In this document: positions 44,809 to 52,615 of the stretch, piece after piece
How positions within the stretch are numbered: the first letter of the stretch is position 1
How the letters are laid out: every line of letters starts with the position of its first letter
DNA from: Tateyamaria omphalii
GTDB taxonomy: Bacteria; Pseudomonadota; Alphaproteobacteria; Rhodobacterales; Rhodobacteraceae
Length of the DNA: 64,000 nucleotides
Direction: 5' to 3'
Assembly (NCBI RefSeq): GCF_001969365.1
Contig: NZ_CP019312.1
Location: 3,348,001 to 3,412,000 of the forward strand
Notes under the pieces: generated by a model
Databases searched by the model: none
Told to the model about the DNA's origin: nothing
What the model saw: the letters and a program-made list of their open reading frames with translations, nothing else
Position numbers and translations under genes: made by a program

Positions 44809-45998
44809 ATCGCCCCCTTGTCGGCCAGTGTTGCGATATCGTCCTCGCTCAGGCCCAACGCGCCCCACACCTCCGCCGCATGTTCCCCAAGCTGCGGCGG
44901 CGGCGTTGGCACCGTCAACGGCGCGCCGTCCAGTTTCACGCCGGTATTCACCACCTCAATATCACGCCCCACACCGGGCACATCGGCATAGGCCGTCATC
45001 AACCCCCGATCCGCCACCTGTGGATGCGCGAGCACTTCGGGCACCGACATGACCGCCCCGGCAGGTACACCAATCGCATTGAGGTCTCGCGCCAGGTCAC
45101 GGGCCGAGAGTTCGGACAGGGCATGCTCAATTTCTGCGCGCAGATCCGTACGGTTCCGTTTGCGATCCTCGCGCGACACATATTCGGCCCGGTCCCGCAG
45201 CGCCGCCAACCCAAGAAAGTCCGTCAGCAAAACCCATTGCTCGTCCTTGTTCGCCGCAATGTTGATCAACCCATCGCGAGTCTGAAAGGCCCCGGATGGC
45301 GCAGAGGTCGGATTTTCGTTACCATTCGCATCCGGATGGATGCCTGCAATCACATGGTTGGACACAACCCACCCCATGGTCGCCAAAACACTCTCAAGCA
45401 TCGAGCAATCAATAAACGCCCCGCGGGGACGCGCATTGAGCGCCGACGCTACGGCAAATGCCGCGGTCATCCCGCCGACCGTATCCGCCACCGGATAGCC
45501 CACGCGCAACGGTGCGCTGTCTGTATCGCCGGTGATCGACATCACGCCGGAAACCCCCTGAACAATCTGGTCATAGGCGGGCCGGTCCACCCAAGGACCA
45601 TCCTGCCCAAACCCCGAAATCGCGCAATAGATCAGGTCGGGTTTGTGCTCTTTCAGTACCCCGTACCCAAGACCCAAACGCTCCATGACACCGGGGCGAA
45701 AGTTCTCCACCACTACGTCCGCCGTTTCGACCAGCCGCAGGAACAGCGCCTTTCCGTCCGCATGTTTGAAGTTCACCGTAACCGACTTCTTCCCCGCGTT
45801 TTGCGCAAGGAATGACACGCCCATCCCCTTCGCATTCAGCTCAGGATCAGCCCCCAATTGCCGCGCAAGATCGCCACGCCCCGGCGCTTCGACCTTGATC
45901 ACCTCGGCCCCCATATGCGCCAGTTGGTGACAACAGAACGGTCCCGCCAGGACATTGGTCAGATCAAGAACCCGGACCCCGTCCAGCGGTTTAGTCAC
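44805..45998 (-). CDS. CaiB/BaiF family III CoA-transferase
   Basis: This 397-residue family III CoA-transferase has the N-terminal RVLDLTNVLAGPFCCHQLAHMGAEVIKVE pattern (LDLTNVLAGPFCCHQLAHMG), the catalytic aspartate Asp172 in GYPVADTVGGMTAA, and the RDGLINIAANKDEQW segment. It moves CoA from a donor thioester to an incoming acid. Its start lies inside the end of tctA (8-base overlap) and its stop overlaps the lyase start, so it is locked between the transporter and the lyase. The acid is presumably the substrate of the TctCBA transporter. Confidence 0.9.
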   Translation of the reverse strand: MTKPLDGVRVLDLTNVLAGPFCCHQLAHMGAEVIKVEAPGRGDLARQLGADPELNAKGMGVSFLAQNAGKKSVTVNFKHADGKALFLRLVETADVVVENFRPGVMERLGLGYGVLKEHKPDLIYCAISGFGQDGPWVDRPAYDQIVQGVSGVMSITGDTDSAPLRVGYPVADTVGGMTAAFAVASALNARPRGAFIDCSMLESVLATMGWVVSNHVIAGIHPDANGNENPTSAPSGAFQTRDGLINIAANKDEQWVLLTDFLGLAALRDRAEYVSREDRKRNRTDLRAEIEHALSELSARDLARDLNAIGVPAGAVMSVPEVLAHPQVADRGLMTAYADVPGVGRDIEVVNTGVKLDGAPLTVPTPPPQLGEHAAEVWGALGLSEDDIATLADKGAI

Positions 45999-47505
45999 CG
46001 TCGGCCACCCCTTCCGCCCGAGCGCGTGCGCGCCGCGCGCGGTAGCTGGGCAGGATGACCAATAGGCAGGCGATGATCAGCAGACCGAGGGTCATGGGAC
46101 GTTCCCAGATAAAGCTGATGCCGTCGTAAAGCTGCATGGACCGGCTGAAGTTATCCTCGAGCATCCCGCCGAGGATGAATCCGATCAGCAGCGGGGCGAG
46201 CGGGTAGTCGGCGAAGCGCAGGATTGTGGCGCAGATGCCGAAGCCGACAAGCAGCAGCAGTTCGGTCGCGTTGTTTTGCCCGATATAGGCCCCCATCAGC
46301 GTGAAGAAGAGGATGAAGGGGATCAGGAAGTTGCGCGGCACGGCGAGGATTTTCGCGATGTAGGGGATAAGCGGCAGGTTCAGGATCAAGAGAACCAGAT
46401 TGCCGATATACATCGAGATGATAACGGCCCAGAAGATCTGGGGATCATCGACCATCAGGCGCGGGCCGGGCGTGACGTTCAGTGCGATCAGCGCACCCAG
46501 CAGGATGGCCGTGGTGCCAGAGCCGGGGATGCCAAGCGTGAGCAAGGGAACAAAAGAGCCCGTACAGGCGGCGTTGTTCGCGGTCTCGGGTGCGGCGAGG
46601 CCCTTGATCGACCCTTTGCCGAACTCCTGCTTTTCTTTCTCCGGTGCGATGTTCCGCTCGACCGCGTAGCCGAGGAAGGACGCGATGGTCGCACCTGCGC
46701 CGGGCAGGACGCCGATGAAAAATCCCTGCAGGGACTGGCGGCCAATGACCGGGGCGATGGACTTCGCCTCGGCCTTTGTGATCCGCAGATCCTTGATGTC
46801 GCCAGACTGACCGGACTTCGAGCGGTTGGGGTCCATCACCAGATACAGCGCTTCGGGCAGAGCGAACATCGCCATGGCCAGCGTGATGAAGGCAAAGCCG
46901 GATTGCAGGTCCATAAGCCCCATGGTGAAGCGCGGCATGTTGAACAGCGCACCCTCGCCCACCGTCGCCATGATGAGGCCCAGCAGGGTCATCATGATGG
47001 CCTTGGCCACCTGGCCTGTGCCGGCAAAGGCGGCGATGGCCGACAGGCCCACGACCATGAGCGCGAAGTATTCGGCGGAGTGGAACAGGAGCGCCACCGA
47101 AGACAGCATGGGCGCAAAGATCATCAGCAGGATCGCCCCGATGGAGCCGCCGCAGAACGAAGCGATGGCAGCGATGGTCAGGGCCTTGCCCGCCTTGCCA
47201 TCGCGGGCCATGGGGTAGCCATCAAAGCTGGTCGCGACTGTGCCTGCGACCCCTGGCGCGTTCAGGAGGATGGACGAGGTCGAGCCGCCAAAGATGGCGC
47301 CGTAGTAGACGCCCGCAAGCAGGATGAGCGCGGCGGAGGGGTCGCCGAGCGAGATGGCGACGGGGATCATGATGGCGATGATCGACATCGGCCCGAGGCC
47401 CGGCAGCATGCCGATGAACGTGCCGATCAGGCAGCCGCCGATGACCATGAGCAGGTTCTGGATGGAGAAGGCCGTTTGCAGGCCGATCAGGATTCCTTCG
47501 AGCAT
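45991..47505 (-). CDS. tctA: Tripartite tricarboxylate transporter large permease TctA
   Basis: This 504-residue protein has 11-12 membrane segments and the TctA signature IGTFIGMLPGLGPMSIIAIM plus ILLNAPGVAGTVATSFDGYP and FIGVLPGAGATIASFLGYAVE. It forms the channel that uses the proton or sodium gradient to import a carboxylate handed over by TctC. It follows tctB by 3 bases and overlaps the CoA-transferase by 8 bases. Although it is on the minus strand, its coding strand is C-rich, in contrast to genes a few kb to the left. Confidence 0.94.
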   Translation of the reverse strand: MLEGILIGLQTAFSIQNLLMVIGGCLIGTFIGMLPGLGPMSIIAIMIPVAISLGDPSAALILLAGVYYGAIFGGSTSSILLNAPGVAGTVATSFDGYPMARDGKAGKALTIAAIASFCGGSIGAILLMIFAPMLSSVALLFHSAEYFALMVVGLSAIAAFAGTGQVAKAIMMTLLGLIMATVGEGALFNMPRFTMGLMDLQSGFAFITLAMAMFALPEALYLVMDPNRSKSGQSGDIKDLRITKAEAKSIAPVIGRQSLQGFFIGVLPGAGATIASFLGYAVERNIAPEKEKQEFGKGSIKGLAAPETANNAACTGSFVPLLTLGIPGSGTTAILLGALIALNVTPGPRLMVDDPQIFWAVIISMYIGNLVLLILNLPLIPYIAKILAVPRNFLIPFILFFTLMGAYIGQNNATELLLLVGFGICATILRFADYPLAPLLIGFILGGMLEDNFSRSMQLYDGISFIWERPMTLGLLIIACLLVILPSYRARRARARAEGVADGD

Positions 47506-47508
47506 GTC

Positions 47509-48003
47509 TCAGACCCCCATGAACGCGGGCAGGGGGCGCAGGAAGATGCCGAGGACGACTTGCACCAGATACCAGACGATGCCGGTCGCGAGGCCTGCGA
47601 CGACGATCATCGTGATCCAGCGGCGTTCGCCGAGGATGGCGGAGCCGATGACGAGGAAGCCCACTGTGGCGATGATGAACCCCGCAGGGCGCAGCAGCAA
47701 GGCGTAGGCGACCATGAGGGCGAGGAGCAGACCGGCCTGGCCGAGTTTGAATTCCTTCAGCTGGCGGTAGACGATGACGGAGGGGTTTTCCTCGCGCGGT
47801 TTGTCGCTTTTCTCAAGCCCCAGAACGATGATCAGGCCGACGATGATGCCCATCAAGCTCAGCACCTTGGGGAAGGTTGAGGGCCAGATGGGATTGCGTT
47901 GCATGAAGGGGGCGAGGTTGCCGTCCATGGTGAACCACGCGGCGTAGCCGTAGGCGGCGAAGATGCCCAAAAGGATCAGTCCGATCCAGCGATCAAGTGC
48001 CAT
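47509..48003 (-). CDS. tctB: Tripartite tricarboxylate transporter small permease TctB
   Basis: ATG at 48003 is preceded by GGGGGGAC and gives MALDRWIGLILLGIFAAYGY and 164 residues with four to five membrane segments (for example LKLGQ..GLLLALMVAYALLL, IATVGFLVIGSAIL, WITMIVVAGLATGIVWYLV). This is the usual small membrane subunit of TTT transporters. It lies 3 bases before tctA and 142 bases after tctC; the gap holds a hairpin and an AT-rich direct repeat, suggesting reduced expression of membrane subunits relative to the binding protein. Confidence 0.9.
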   Translation of the reverse strand: MALDRWIGLILLGIFAAYGYAAWFTMDGNLAPFMQRNPIWPSTFPKVLSLMGIIVGLIIVLGLEKSDKPREENPSVIVYRQLKEFKLGQAGLLLALMVAYALLLRPAGFIIATVGFLVIGSAILGERRWITMIVVAGLATGIVWYLVQVVLGIFLRPLPAFMGV

Positions 48004-48063
48004 GTTGTCCCCCCGATTGATCTGTCCCCGCGGGGACACCTTTGATTCCAAAAGGAAAAAGGG

Positions 48064-48082
48064 TTAATTTTACTTAATTTTA
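48064..48082. repeat. AT-rich direct repeat between tctC and tctB
   Basis: TTAATTTTA occurs at 48064-48072 and again at 48074-48082, a 10-base period. Such a run of A/T is conspicuous in this GC-rich window. It lies just upstream of the tctB start and downstream of the tctC hairpin. Confidence 0.6.
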
Positions 48083-48106
48083 ACGGTTTGGCCCCCGTTC
48101 AGGGCG

Positions 48107-48133
48107 GATGCGGGACCACGAAAGCCCCGCATC
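48107..48133 (-). other. Intercistronic hairpin after tctC
   Basis: GATGCGGG (48107-48114) pairs perfectly with CCCGCATC (48126-48133) across an 11-base loop. It starts 13 bases after the tctC stop. No T run follows on the minus strand, so partial termination or 3'-end protection of a tctC transcript is more likely than full termination. Confidence 0.55.
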
Positions 48134-48145
48134 AGAAGCGTCAGA

Positions 48146-49129
48146 TCAGAGGAAGCCGAGCTTCTTCATCAGGTCGCCGATGACCTGTTCCTGATCTTCG
48201 AGGAAAGCTTTGAACTCGTCGCCGTTGTTGTGGATGTTGACCCAACCGTTGCGCGCGCGCACGGTTTCCCACTCGGGGGTGTCGTACATCTTGGTCAGCG
48301 CGTCCTGATAGGCGGCCAACTGTTCTTCGGGCATGCCGGGGGCGCCGAAGAACCCGCGCCAGTTCACGAATTCGGTTTCGATGCCCTGTTCCTTCATGGT
48401 CATGGCGTCGGGGGCCGCGTCCACGCGTTCGGGGGCTGTGACGCCGATGATCTTCACTTCGCCCGCGTTCGCCAGATCAACCGCTTCGGAGAAGCCGGTG
48501 GACAGTGCCGCAATCTCGCCCGACAGGAGCGCGGCCATGGCTTTGCCGCCTGCGTCGTAGGGGATGTATTTCACACCCAACGCGTCCTTGCCCGCGGCTT
48601 CCATCACCATGGCGGCCACGAGGTGGTCCATGCCGCCGGGGACAGAGCCGCCGCCGATGGCGGTGCTGTTTGGGTCGGCGTCATAGGCGGCCAGAAGATC
48701 CTCCATCGAGTTGATGGGGCTGTCCTTGCCCACGACCATGGCGGCGTAGTCACCGATGGTGCCTGCGACCAGTGTCAGGTCACGGAAGTTGTGCGGGAAC
48801 ACGCCTGTCAGCGAGCGGATCACGATGGGGGTCGAATTGACCATCAACGTGCCGTGGTTGCTTTCGGCGTTTTCGATCAGGTAGCCGATGGCCTTGCCGC
48901 CGCCGCCGCCCGACATGTTTTCAAAGGATGCGGTGCCCACGAGGCCCGCATTTGTCAGTGCTTCGCCCGTGCCACGCGCGGTGCCGTCCCAACCGCCACC
49001 GGCGCCGCCGGGGATCAGGAAGTGGATGCTGTCGACGACCTGGTGGCCGTCTGCGATGGCTGCGCCGCCCAGGCCAAATGCCATAGCTGCGCCAAGCAGG
49101 GCCCTGCGGCCCATCTGGAATGTTTTCAT
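48146..49129 (-). CDS. tctC: Tripartite tricarboxylate transporter substrate-binding protein TctC
   Basis: ATG at 49129 with GGGAGGAC upstream gives 327 residues beginning MKTFQMGRRALLGAAMAFG, a signal peptide cut near AIA-DG. The rest is a TctC/Bug-type two-lobed binding protein: IHFLIPGGAGGGWDGTARG, NMSGGGGGKAIGYLIEN, GGGSVPGGMDHLVAA and GFSEAVDLANAGEVKIIGVTAPERV. It captures a carboxylic acid in the periplasm for TctAB. It is divergent from tctD; the 114-base divergent region holds three 11-bp repeats. Substrate identity is open. Confidence 0.93.
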   Translation of the reverse strand: MKTFQMGRRALLGAAMAFGLGGAAIADGHQVVDSIHFLIPGGAGGGWDGTARGTGEALTNAGLVGTASFENMSGGGGGKAIGYLIENAESNHGTLMVNSTPIVIRSLTGVFPHNFRDLTLVAGTIGDYAAMVVGKDSPINSMEDLLAAYDADPNSTAIGGGSVPGGMDHLVAAMVMEAAGKDALGVKYIPYDAGGKAMAALLSGEIAALSTGFSEAVDLANAGEVKIIGVTAPERVDAAPDAMTMKEQGIETEFVNWRGFFGAPGMPEEQLAAYQDALTKMYDTPEWETVRARNGWVNIHNNGDEFKAFLEDQEQVIGDLMKKLGFL

Positions 49130-49189
49130 GGTGTCCTCCCATTTGACTTCGCGCGCGTTCACGCGAATGGTTCCCTGAAAACATGCGAA

Positions 49190-49222
49190 CCTGACACAGA
49201 CCTGTCATGGGCCTGTCATGGC
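49190..49222. promoter_or_regulatory. Three tandem 11-bp repeats, probable TctD operator
   Basis: CCTGACACAGA (49190-49200), CCTGTCATGGG (49201-49211) and CCTGTCATGGC (49212-49222) are head-to-tail with an exact 11-base period; the second and third share the first ten bases. Direct repeats one helical turn apart are what OmpR-family response regulators such as TctD bind. The element lies between tctC (61 bases away) and tctD (22 bases away). Confidence 0.65.
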
Positions 49223-49243
49223 GGCGCAGCGTGGGCGGATTGG

Positions 49244-49909
49244 ATGAAATACCTGCTGATTGAGGACAATGCAGAACTGGCCGGGGCCTTGTGTACCCGA
49301 ATGCGTCTGGATGGGCATGTGATTGACCATGCTGGTACATTGTCCGAAGGGTCGGATTTTTTGCATGTCGGGGAATACGATCTGATCCTGTTGGACATCA
49401 TGTTGCCCGATGGCGATGGTCGTGCGTTTCTGGAACACCACCGCGCGCAAGAGGATGACACGCCGGTCATCGTGCTGACCGCACGGTCGGAGGTGTCGGA
49501 CCGGGTGAGCATACTGGATCTGGGGGCCGATGATTATCTGACGAAACCCTTTGACCATGCGGAGTTGCAGGCCCGCTGCCGGGCCGTGCTGCGCCGTCGG
49601 GCCGGGTCGGCGCAGACGGTCATTCGGCGCGGTGATGCCGCGTTGGATCCGGTCGCGTCTGTTCTGCGCATTGGCGCGGCAGAGGTGACCTTGCGCAATC
49701 GCGAGCTGCGCTTGCTGGAATTGTTCATGAACGCGCCCGGCCAGATCTTTTCCAAAGACAAGCTGGTGGATCGGTTGTTTTCCTATGACGGGACGGTGAC
49801 CGAGAACGCGATTGAGGTCTATGTCGGGCGGCTGCGCAAGCATCTGGAGCCATCGAGCCTGACCATTTCAACCCATCGCGGTTTGGGGTATCGGCTGGAT
49901 GAGGGGTAG
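49244..49909 (+). CDS. tctD: TctD-type response regulator (OmpR family)
   Basis: ATG at 49244 gives the canonical MKYLLIEDNAELAGALCTRM start and 221 residues; the frame is open far upstream only because it is antisense to tctC. The receiver domain has the acidic pair Glu7-Asp8, phospho-acceptor Asp51 (LILLDIMLPDGDGR) and the KPF lysine (DDYLTKPFDHAEL). The C-terminal winged helix (about 130-220, LRNRELRLLELFM, YVGRLRKHLE, STHRGLGYRL) binds DNA. It overlaps the kinase gene by 11 bases. It presumably activates tctCBA in response to the carboxylate. Confidence 0.93.
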   Translation: MKYLLIEDNAELAGALCTRMRLDGHVIDHAGTLSEGSDFLHVGEYDLILLDIMLPDGDGRAFLEHHRAQEDDTPVIVLTARSEVSDRVSILDLGADDYLTKPFDHAELQARCRAVLRRRAGSAQTVIRRGDAALDPVASVLRIGAAEVTLRNRELRLLELFMNAPGQIFSKDKLVDRLFSYDGTVTENAIEVYVGRLRKHLEPSSLTISTHRGLGYRLDEG

Positions 49910-51254
49910 GGCCACATCCCTGCGTCGCCGGTTGACCTGGACGCTGATCGGCGGTGCGGCGGTGCTGGCCGTGCTGTTTTATCTGGTGGTTCGGACCTAT
50001 GCCCAGCAGATCGCGCAGCAGGGGCAGGATCGGATACTTGAGGCGTCTTTGACGTCCCTGATGGACGCTGCTGTGGTGCGGGATGGGGAGGTGGAGGTGG
50101 ATCTGCCGTACGCTGCCTTTGCGATGCTGGACACGGCGGCAGATGACCGGGTGTTTTATGCCATGCACCGGGGTGATATGTTGTTGACCGGGTATGACGG
50201 GTTGGTTGAAGGCCCGTTTGATCCAGTGCCCAGCCTCGCGTTCGACACGGTTGGATTTGCCGGGGCAGAGGTGCGGCTGGCCCGTTTGACGCGGGTGTTG
50301 CCGGCCAGTCCGGCCTCGGTTGTGCTGACCGTGAGTGTGGCGCAGACGCGGGACAGTCTGGCGGGCACGTTGTGGGCGATTTCGGTGAATGCGGCGCTGT
50401 TTGGCGGGGCGTTTTTTGTGTTGGCGGCGGGGATGGCGCTGTGGACGTCGCGGTCGACCGTGCGGCCTCTGAGCCAGATGGCGGAGGCGGTCGCCCGGCG
50501 GGGTCCGCGCGATCTGCGTCCGGTGGTGCGGGCGGTGCCGACGGAGTTGTCGCCGCTGGTCACGTCGCTGAATTCGCTGATGACCCGGCTGAGCGCATCG
50601 CTGACTCAGTCCGAGACATTCATTGCAGAGGCCGCGCACCGGGTGCGGACGCCACTGGCGACTGTCCGTACCCATGCGGAGGCGACGCTGATGCGTGTGG
50701 ACAAGGATGAGAACCGCGCTGCGCTGCGGTCGATGATCCGGGCGATTGACGAAAGCTCGCGTGCGGCAGGGCAATTGTTAGACCATGCCATGGTCACCTT
50801 TCGCGGCGACCAGCTGGAGCGGCGCAACGTGGATCTGGTAGGGATTTGCCGCGAGTTGGTGGACCGGCTGACCCCGGTGGCCGAGATGAAGGATCTGGAG
50901 TTGGTATTGCGGGCCGAGGGGCCGGTTGAAGTGCAGGCCGATCCGATCCTGATCCAGAATGCGGTGCGGAACCTGATTGATAATGCGCTGAAGTATTCAC
51001 CGCCTGAAAGTGAGGTGCGGATCGAGGTTGGGTCCGATCCGGTTGCGATTCTTGTGTGTGACGAGGGTGCGGGCTTTCCCGCCGCGCAGATCGCCGAGTT
51101 GTCCCAGCGGTTTCAGCGTGGGGCCAATGCGGGGGATACGGTGGGGTCTGGCCTGGGTCTGACCATCGCGCAGGACGTGGCCGAGGCGCATGGTGGGCGG
51201 TTGGAGTTGGTCAACATAAAAGGGGGCGGGGCGTGCGCGGCTTTGTATTTGTGA
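49899..51254 (+). CDS. tctE: TctE-type sensor histidine kinase
   Basis: This 451-residue kinase has membrane segments at about 13-33 and 158-183 that enclose a ~125-residue periplasmic sensor of the 2CSK_N kind, then a HAMP-like linker (RSTVRPLSQMAEAVARR). The phosphorylated histidine is His247 in EAAHRVRTPLATVRTHAE. The ATP-binding N, G1 and G2 boxes appear as QNAVRNLIDNALKYSP, VCDEGAGFP and GSGLGLTIAQDVAEAHGG. The gene overlaps tctD by 11 bases and the next gene by 22 bases, so three proteins are made from one transcript. Confidence 0.92.
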   Translation: MRGRATSLRRRLTWTLIGGAAVLAVLFYLVVRTYAQQIAQQGQDRILEASLTSLMDAAVVRDGEVEVDLPYAAFAMLDTAADDRVFYAMHRGDMLLTGYDGLVEGPFDPVPSLAFDTVGFAGAEVRLARLTRVLPASPASVVLTVSVAQTRDSLAGTLWAISVNAALFGGAFFVLAAGMALWTSRSTVRPLSQMAEAVARRGPRDLRPVVRAVPTELSPLVTSLNSLMTRLSASLTQSETFIAEAAHRVRTPLATVRTHAEATLMRVDKDENRAALRSMIRAIDESSRAAGQLLDHAMVTFRGDQLERRNVDLVGICRELVDRLTPVAEMKDLELVLRAEGPVEVQADPILIQNAVRNLIDNALKYSPPESEVRIEVGSDPVAILVCDEGAGFPAAQIAELSQRFQRGANAGDTVGSGLGLTIAQDVAEAHGGRLELVNIKGGGACAALYL

Positions 51255-52234
51255 TCGCGTGCCTTTGGGGGGCCGTTGCAAATGCGGCGGCGTTGGAGGA
51301 TCGCCAGACGTTTCATGGCGAGGAGGGCGTGACCCTGCGCGTCTTGTCGAGCACGGACACTGACATTTTTGCACCCATTCTTGAGGGGTTCATTGCACGC
51401 AATCCGACCGTGTCGGTTGATTATGCTGTGGCAGGCTCTGCCGACATCGTCACTCTGATTGCCGAGTGCCCTGATTGCTTTGACGTTGTGATTTCCAGTG
51501 CGATGGACCTGCAGCTGAAGCTGGCCAATGACGGTCTGGCGCGGCGGCTGCCGGGGCTGGCGCAGACGGGCGGGACGGCGTGGCGGCAGACGCTCTTTGG
51601 ATTCACGCTGGAGCCTGCGACGGTGGTTCTGAACCGCGCTGCGTTCGAGGGGCGCCCGTTGCCTGCGACGCGGCAGGAGTTGATCGAAGCCTTGCGCGCG
51701 GAGCCGGAGCATTTTCGCGGGCGGTTGGGTACGTATGACGTGCGGTTGTCGGGGCTGGGGTATCTGTTTGCCACGCAGGATGCCCGCACGTCCGAGACGT
51801 TCTGGCGGCTGATGGAGGTGTTCGGGAACCTTGAAGCGCGGCTTTATTGTTGTTCGGGGGATATGATCGACGATTTGGTGTCGGGTGAGTTGTATGTCGC
51901 GTACAACGTGCTGGGCAGCTACACGCAGACCCGGCCCGAGACGCTGGACAAGGTGGTTGTCATCACGCCCGAGGATTTTGCGACCACCATGATGCGGACC
52001 GCGCTGGTGTTGGACACCACGGGTCGCGGGGACACGGCGCAGGCGCTGGTGGCGTATCTGACGTCGGGGGCATGGGCGGCGCAGGATCGGCCCGGCTTTC
52101 CGCTGCCGTCCATCGGCGGGGCGGATGCGCAGATGTTGAATGTGGTCAGCCTCGACCCCGGTTTGTTGGTGTACCTCGACCGGCTGAAGCGCGCGCTGTT
52201 TCTTGAGGCATGGTCCTCGGCCCTGTTGCGCTAG
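51233..52234 (+). CDS. ABC-type (iron/putrescine-like) periplasmic solute-binding protein coupled to TctDE
   Basis: GTG at 51233, behind AAAGGGGGCGGGG, gives 333 residues with a signal peptide (MRGFVFVIACLWGAVANA). The mature part is a type 2 periplasmic binding fold: RVLSSTDTDIFAPILEGFI, FDVVISSAMDLQLKLANDGL, GTYDVRLSGLGYLFATQDA and GELYVAYNVLGSYTQ. It is not a TctC-type protein and no ABC permease or ATPase is adjacent. Overlap with the kinase gene by 22 bases suggests that it feeds the sensor: it may present ligand to the TctE periplasmic domain. It ends 4 bases into a convergent gene. Confidence 0.85.
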   Translation: MRGFVFVIACLWGAVANAAALEDRQTFHGEEGVTLRVLSSTDTDIFAPILEGFIARNPTVSVDYAVAGSADIVTLIAECPDCFDVVISSAMDLQLKLANDGLARRLPGLAQTGGTAWRQTLFGFTLEPATVVLNRAAFEGRPLPATRQELIEALRAEPEHFRGRLGTYDVRLSGLGYLFATQDARTSETFWRLMEVFGNLEARLYCCSGDMIDDLVSGELYVAYNVLGSYTQTRPETLDKVVVITPEDFATTMMRTALVLDTTGRGDTAQALVAYLTSGAWAAQDRPGFPLPSIGGADAQMLNVVSLDPGLLVYLDRLKRALFLEAWSSALLR

Positions 52235-52602
52235 GTCGTCTCTACGCAGTGGCGGCGGAAGGCGCGTTTGAGCATGTCAAGTTCTTGGCGCAGCAGCGCC
52301 ACTTCGCCCCGGATGTCATCGCCCAACGCTTCGCCCGCGATGATGGTGAAATCACCCAGCTTTTCATCATCGGTTCCATCGGTGATGACAAAGACCTGAA
52401 CACCGTCGGCGATGGCCTCGGGCGGGATCGGGACATGGAGCAGCCATCCGCCATCTTCGCCCTGTTCGGTCACCTTCACATCGGGCACGTCGGTGTCCTG
52501 ATGCGTCACCTTGATCTGTGGAACGCCGGTCCCGTTCTGCTGGATCAGGGCCTGCCAGACGCCATGCCGCATCTTGATCGGTGTGAGGGTCAGTGTGCTC
52601 AT
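52231..52602 (-). CDS. Protein of unknown function, 123 residues
   Basis: I do not recognise this 123-residue protein. It begins MSTLTLTPIKMRHGVWQALI, has a beta-rich middle part (VPDVKVTEQGEDGGWLLHVP, IADGVQVFVITDG) and ends in an amphipathic helix likely to form a coiled coil (RGEVALLRQELDMLKRAFRR). There is no signal peptide or membrane segment. It follows the next gene (52616-53389) by 13 bases on the same strand and is probably co-transcribed with it. It is convergent with the solute-binding protein, ends overlapping by 4 bases. Confidence 0.7.
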   Translation of the reverse strand: MSTLTLTPIKMRHGVWQALIQQNGTGVPQIKVTHQDTDVPDVKVTEQGEDGGWLLHVPIPPEAIADGVQVFVITDGTDDEKLGDFTIIAGEALGDDIRGEVALLRQELDMLKRAFRRHCVETT

Positions 52603-52615
52603 GCGGTCCCTTTCG

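Noticed and set aside
45900..46100. Replication origin at the GC-skew switch
   Set aside because: No dnaA, parAB, repABC or DnaA-box cluster is seen; the switch lies within an overlapping gene pair. An inversion edge or local compositional change is more likely.
46276..47880. A 534-codon open frame on the + strand across tctA and tctB
   Set aside because: It is antisense to clear membrane proteins and encodes a highly charged Asp/Gly/Arg-rich sequence that is the mirror of transmembrane codons.
48230..49243. Upstream extension of the tctD frame by about 338 codons
   Set aside because: This part is antisense to tctC, and response regulators of this family begin at the MKYLLIEDN start (49244).
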